In this document: positions 48,241-51,063 of the stretch, in pieces
Layout: every line of letters begins with the position of its first letter
How positions within the stretch are numbered: position 1 is the first letter of the stretch
Origin: GBS-DC sp037442365
Lineage (GTDB): Bacteria > Armatimonadota > Fimbriimonadia > Fimbriimonadales > GBS-DC
Reading direction: 5' to 3'
Length of the DNA stretch: 51,063 nt
NCBI GenBank assembly: GCA_037442365.1
Contig: JBBIQK010000017.1
Span: 1-51,063, forward strand
The notes under the pieces: generated by a model
Told to the model about the DNA's origin: nothing
The model's input: only the letters and a program-made list of their open reading frames with translations
Database searches by the model: none
Translations under genes and position numbers: made by a program

Positions 48241-49239
48241 ATGGCGCGCGAGATGAGCAGGCAAGGGATGGCGACGCCGAAACGGCGGATCTCTCGGACG
48301 AGGCGAGTCTTTTGGGCAGTGTTCTGGTTGCTCTTCTGGACAGGCGGGCTCCTTCTGGGAACCGCGCTCGGCTATCTGCACTTCGCCAGTGAGGGCACGG
48401 TCAGCCGCGCCGTCGTCGCCTACATCACAGGCGAGACCAAACCCGAAAACGCCTTCCCCGGCAGGCGCAAGCTCACGATCCTGGTGGTCGGCGCAGACGA
48501 AAACCGCGACAACCGCAAGCGCGTCGTGGCTACGATGGCGCGCACGGACACCATCCTCGTCGCGCAGGTGGACTTCGTGAACCAGCGCATCCACGCGCTC
48601 TCCATCCCCCGCGACACGCTCGTGCGAATCCCGCGCCACGGCTGGGGCAAAATCAACTCCGCCCACGCGCTCGGCGGACCCCGCCTGCTGGTGGAGACCG
48701 TCAGCACCCTGCTGGGCAACCTGCAGATTGACGAGGTGGTCATCGTCAGCTACAAAGCCTTCGAGGAAGCCATCGACGCGCTCGGCGGCGTCACCATCGA
48801 GGTCGAAAAGCGCATGCGCTACCACGACAACTGGGGCGACCTGCATGTCGACCTAGAGCCCGGTGTGCAGCGCCTGAATGGTAAGCAGGCGCTGGGCTAT
48901 GTGCGCTACCGACACTCCGACAGCGACTTCCACCGCATCGAGCGCCAGCAGAAGTTTATGCGCGCGGTCAAAGAACGCCTCAAAGACCCCAGCGTGTGGA
49001 TGCGCGCCCCGCAGGTGCTGGCGACAGGGCTGCGCCACACACGCACCACGATGGAGTTCGAGCAGCTGCTCGCGCTCGCCCTGTTCGCCCGTCAGCTCAG
49101 CGACGAACAAATCCGCACGGAGACCCTGCCCGTGCGCAACGGACCGGGCACGAGCCTGCTGGTGCAGCGCGACGAAGCGACCCAGCTCATCCGCGAACTC
49201 GGCTTCTGGGACACAGACGCCTACTCTTACGCCCGATGA
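48241..49239 (+). CDS. LytR-CpsA-Psr (LCP) family protein
   Basis: A 332-residue membrane-anchored phosphotransferase of the LCP family, which attaches glycopolymers to peptidoglycan. An N-terminal membrane segment (VFWAVFWLLFWTGGLLLGTALGYL) precedes the extracytoplasmic LCP domain: LTILVVGADENRDN, ARTDTILVAQVDFVNQRIHALSIPRDTLVRIP with catalytic Asp/Arg residues, KINSAHALGG, VDLEPGVQRLNGKQALGYVRYRHSDSDFHRIERQQKFM. All charged residues of the pyrophosphate-lipid pocket seem present. It overlaps the next pseudopilin gene (ATGA). Confidence 0.95.
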   Translation: MAREMSRQGMATPKRRISRTRRVFWAVFWLLFWTGGLLLGTALGYLHFASEGTVSRAVVAYITGETKPENAFPGRRKLTILVVGADENRDNRKRVVATMARTDTILVAQVDFVNQRIHALSIPRDTLVRIPRHGWGKINSAHALGGPRLLVETVSTLLGNLQIDEVVIVSYKAFEEAIDALGGVTIEVEKRMRYHDNWGDLHVDLEPGVQRLNGKQALGYVRYRHSDSDFHRIERQQKFMRAVKERLKDPSVWMRAPQVLATGLRHTRTTMEFEQLLALALFARQLSDEQIRTETLPVRNGPGTSLLVQRDEATQLIRELGFWDTDAYSYAR

Positions 49240-50039
49240 GAACCTACGGACTGACCCAACTGGAGAAGCTCGCGATTGCTCTCGCCGTCGCGGCGGTGCT
49301 GGCGATTCTCATCCCGCTCTATCGGCAGCTGGTAGACATCAAGCGCACGGCGGACTGCCTCTCGAACCTCAAGGACATTGCAACCGCCATCAACCTCTAC
49401 CAGCTGGACTATTCGAACACGCTGCCGCTGGCGTACTACGCCAATCCCGACGGCTCGCCGCAGACCGACGCCGCAGGTCGCCCGCTCACATGGGTGCTGT
49501 GTATCAGCAGCTACATGCGGCGCGATTTGCAGCGCGCGCTCGCCTGCCCCGCCGACCCCACAGGCGGCAGCACGGTGATTACCCACCCGCGCGACTCCAG
49601 CCAGACGCTGCGCCTCTCGTATGGCTTCTATGCGCCCCTGTCGGCGGCGCGCCTCGAAGACCTGCCCAACCCCGGACTGAGCGTGCTGATTGCCGACAGC
49701 CTCGCAGGCGGACAGCTCGGCTCACTGAACCCTAACCCCCTGCTGGGGGGCAACGACGGCTTCGTGCTGGGCTACGACGACGCGACGCTCCGACCGACCG
49801 AAAGCACGCGCTACATCACGCGCCTGTCGGTCTGGCGACGGCGCGCCGATGGCGACTGGACACCCGACAACCTGCGCAGCTTTCACGGCAAGGGCGTGAA
49901 TGTGCTGCATGCCGACGGGCATGTCGCCACACGCGCGCCCAGCCTCCTGATTTTGACGCGCGACTCGCAGGGTAAACTCGAACCGCCCTGGACACTACCC
50001 GAACCACGCAAAAGGAACGACACGGAGAATCAGCCATGA
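49236..50039 (+). CDS. Divergent prepilin-type protein with H-X9-DG-like C-terminus
   Basis: A 267-residue exported protein. MRTYGLTQLEKLAIALAVAAVLAILIPLY keeps the prepilin pattern in altered form: cleavage after G5, then LTQLE in place of FTLIE, so E+5 is conserved, and Q and K interrupt the usual hydrophobic run. TADCLSNLKDIATAINLYQLDYSNTLP and FHGKGVNVLHADGHVATRAP show the pseudopilin body and its DGH end. It overlaps the LCP gene before and the HD-domain gene after, both by 4 bp, so the three form a tight unit. Specific role unknown. Confidence 0.82.
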   Translation: MRTYGLTQLEKLAIALAVAAVLAILIPLYRQLVDIKRTADCLSNLKDIATAINLYQLDYSNTLPLAYYANPDGSPQTDAAGRPLTWVLCISSYMRRDLQRALACPADPTGGSTVITHPRDSSQTLRLSYGFYAPLSAARLEDLPNPGLSVLIADSLAGGQLGSLNPNPLLGGNDGFVLGYDDATLRPTESTRYITRLSVWRRRADGDWTPDNLRSFHGKGVNVLHADGHVATRAPSLLILTRDSQGKLEPPWTLPEPRKRNDTENQP

Positions 50040-50590
50040 CGCGCGACGAGGCATGGAACCTGCTCTGTGAATACACGCAGTCGGAGAACCTGCGCCGCCA
50101 CGCGCTGGCGGTCGAAGCCTGCATGCGCTACTACGCCCGCCTGTTCGAGCAAGATGAGGAACTCTGGGGCGTCGTCGGGCTGCTGCACGACTTCGATTAC
50201 GAGCGCTACCCCTCGCTGGAGGAGCATCCGTTTCGCGGGATGGAGATTCTGCGCGCGCGGGGCGTCCCGGAGGAGATTGTCCGCGCGGTCGGCGCACATG
50301 CGAACCACACGGGCATCCCGCGCGAGAGCCTGCTGGAGCGCGCCATCTTCGCCTGCGACGAAATCTCAGGCTTCGTGATTGCGGTCGCGCTGGTCAAGGG
50401 GCGTACACTCAGCGCGGTCACGCCCGAATCGGTGCGCAAGCGGATGAAAGAGAAAAGCTTCGCGCGTGGGGTCAACCGCGACGACCTGCTGCAGGGCGCC
50501 GACGAGCTGGGCGTCCCGTTCGATGAGCATGTCGAGCATGTCGTGCGCGCGCTGCGGGAGATTGCCCACGAACTGGGGCTGAACCCCTGA
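50036..50590 (+). CDS. HD-domain phosphohydrolase-like protein
   Basis: A 184-residue protein with an HD domain: LRRHALAVEACMRYYARLF, VVGLLHDFDYERYPSLEEHPFRGMEILRARGVPEEIVRAVGAHANHTGIP, with the HD pair and later histidines that bind metal, and then AIFACDEISGFVIAVALVKGRTL. This is the compact HDIG-like family seen as stand-alone hydrolases acting on nucleotides. The substrate is unknown. It is translationally coupled to the pseudopilin gene (ATGA). Confidence 0.9.
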   Translation: MTRDEAWNLLCEYTQSENLRRHALAVEACMRYYARLFEQDEELWGVVGLLHDFDYERYPSLEEHPFRGMEILRARGVPEEIVRAVGAHANHTGIPRESLLERAIFACDEISGFVIAVALVKGRTLSAVTPESVRKRMKEKSFARGVNRDDLLQGADELGVPFDEHVEHVVRALREIAHELGLNP

Positions 50591-50731
50591 CCCATGCCTC
50601 CCTCAGCGGCGCGCGTGGTACTGTACCTGACGGGGCGCAGTGTGTATCATGGCGTCCGTCGCGCGCGTGCCCGCACGCTCCGCGCCCTGCTCAATTATTG
50701 CCCTTGCGCCATATTTGCAACATCCGCGCTA
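50591..50731. other. Gene-free stretch, nothing recognised
   Basis: No convincing gene, RNA or promoter was seen here. A short frame from the ATG at 50594 runs to 50764 (56 codons), but it has no ribosome-binding site and ends inside the repeat at 50732-50763. Confidence 0.5.
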
Positions 50732-50763
50732 ATACCAATCGGCGCGTCAGCGTTCGTTAATTG
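50732..50763. repeat. Short dispersed repeat, copy B
   Basis: ATACCAATCGGCGCGTC followed by a segment ending TTCGTTAATTG matches 24963-24993 with a few differences and one extra base. Both copies are intergenic, 25.8 kb apart. Confidence 0.4.
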
Positions 50764-50792
50764 AGGCTGAATCGCGGAAATGCCCGCACCCC

Positions 50793-50867
50793 CTCCTTAA
50801 GGTTCCCCCTGCGCGCAGGGGGAACCGATTCCTGGTTCCCCTCGCTTGCGGGGGGAACCTTAAGGAG
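50793..50867. repeat. Double 26-nt palindrome inside a 16-bp inverted repeat
   Basis: Two 26-nt units (50801-50826 and 50834-50859), each starting GGTTCCCC and ending GGGGAACC, are separated by 7 nt. The outer flanks CTCCTTAAGGTTCCCC (50793-50808) and 50852-50867 are a perfect inverted repeat, and the middle part can also pair with itself, so several alternative folds are possible. It looks like a compact mobile or regulatory palindrome. Confidence 0.8.
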
Positions 50868-50943
50868 CTTAAGAGGGTAGGTTTTTTTGAGGTGCGCGCT
50901 GCTTGCGGGCGCACCCAGAATATGGAGAAGCGCGTGTTCACAC

Positions 50944-51037
50944 GACGGCTGAAGCCGTTCCTATCAAACGAAGCCGACCTTCGTCGGCTATAGCCAGCGT
51001 AGGCTGGCTTTGTGTTGTAGGAACGGCTTCAGCCGTC
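50944..51037. repeat. Cloverleaf-like nested palindromic element
   Basis: A perfect 19-bp inverted repeat (GACGGCTGAAGCCGTTCCT at 50944-50962, its complement at 51019-51037) encloses two hairpins: AGCCGAC/GTCGGCT (50972-50978 with 50983-50989) and AGCCAGC/GCTGGCT (50992-50998 with 51003-51009), each with a 4-nt loop. The outer arm is itself self-complementary. This is the form of a REP/BIME-like element. Confidence 0.85.
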
Positions 51038-51063
51038 TTCTCTTCAAGCAGGACGCGAAAAAA

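Noticed and set aside
50594..50764. 56-codon frame after the HD-domain gene
   Set aside because: No ribosome-binding site or homology, arginine-rich translation, and it ends inside a dispersed repeat.
50801..50859. Two CRISPR-like palindromic repeats
   Set aside because: Only two units, a 7-nt gap instead of a spacer of about 30 nt, no cas genes, and an outer inverted repeat that CRISPR arrays do not have.
50747..50941. 64-codon minus-strand frame over the twin palindromes
   Set aside because: It simply translates the palindromic DNA; no start signal or recognisable protein.

Overview
The window is chromosomal DNA of roughly 60 % G+C, coding densely on both strands. It most resembles Armatimonadota (Fimbriimonadales-like, probably a warm or hot habitat). 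The clues are several secreted HAF-repeat proteins that all end in the same dockerin-like tail, prepilin-type proteins with an H-X9-DG-type C-terminus, and a DUF4129/DUF4350 membrane cluster. This assignment is an inference from gene style, not from a marker-gene tree.

Layout. 1-3.8 kb: an Rrf2-type regulator converges on an oxidoreductase-ybbR-ilvC operon. 3.9-9.1 kb: a secreted beta-propeller protein, then rho, a DUF151 protein, plsC and a DUF4058 protein. 9.1-15.5 kb: an overlapping membrane-protein trio (DUF4129, DUF4350), a nucleotidyltransferase-like protein, a KimA-like potassium transporter and a universal stress protein. 15.6-19.3 kb: pilT, pilC and a sigma factor fused to a catalytically dead GGDEF domain. 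19.4-20.7 kb: a regulator with two XRE helix-turn-helix domains and TPR-like repeats. 20.8-25.1 kb: an accessory stretch with three tandem HAF/dockerin genes, hairpin elements and a broken hen1 remnant. 25.1-28.1 kb: yceD-rpmF-plsX-MBL hydrolase-darA on the minus strand. 28.2-30.2 kb: a metallophosphoesterase, a DUF59 protein and htpX. 30.3-36.6 kb: a four-gene heavy-metal RND efflux operon whose first gene is a small protein that is easily missed. 36.6-37.9 kb: a Uma2 gene and a hicBA toxin-antitoxin pair bracketed by 39-bp direct repeats. 37.9-41.7 kb: trmFO converging on an aldehyde dehydrogenase/BMP-protein pair. 41.8-47.6 kb: a fourth HAF gene, back-to-back consensus promoters, a dockerin-like secreted protein, a LacI regulator, a prepilin-like protein and a glycoamylase-family enzyme. 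47.6-50.6 kb: tRNA-Ala(CGC), a RemA-like DUF370 protein, an LCP-family protein, another prepilin-like protein and an HD-domain protein. The final 470 bp hold no convincing gene but three palindromic or repeated elements.

Themes. Three second-messenger threads can be read. For cyclic di-AMP there is a DarA receptor, a KimA-like K+ importer and a YbbR (CdaR-like) protein. For cyclic di-GMP there is the sigma-GGDEF fusion, which keeps the RxxD inhibitory-site pattern but has lost the catalytic loop; it lies directly after pilT-pilC and is the best candidate here for an undescribed regulatory system. A LacI-type regulator near tandem GGTTAAC sites suggests local carbohydrate control. Many genes lack a Shine-Dalgarno sequence and have a TATACT/TATAAT-like box only 5-12 nt before the start codon, which suggests leaderless or near-leaderless transcripts.
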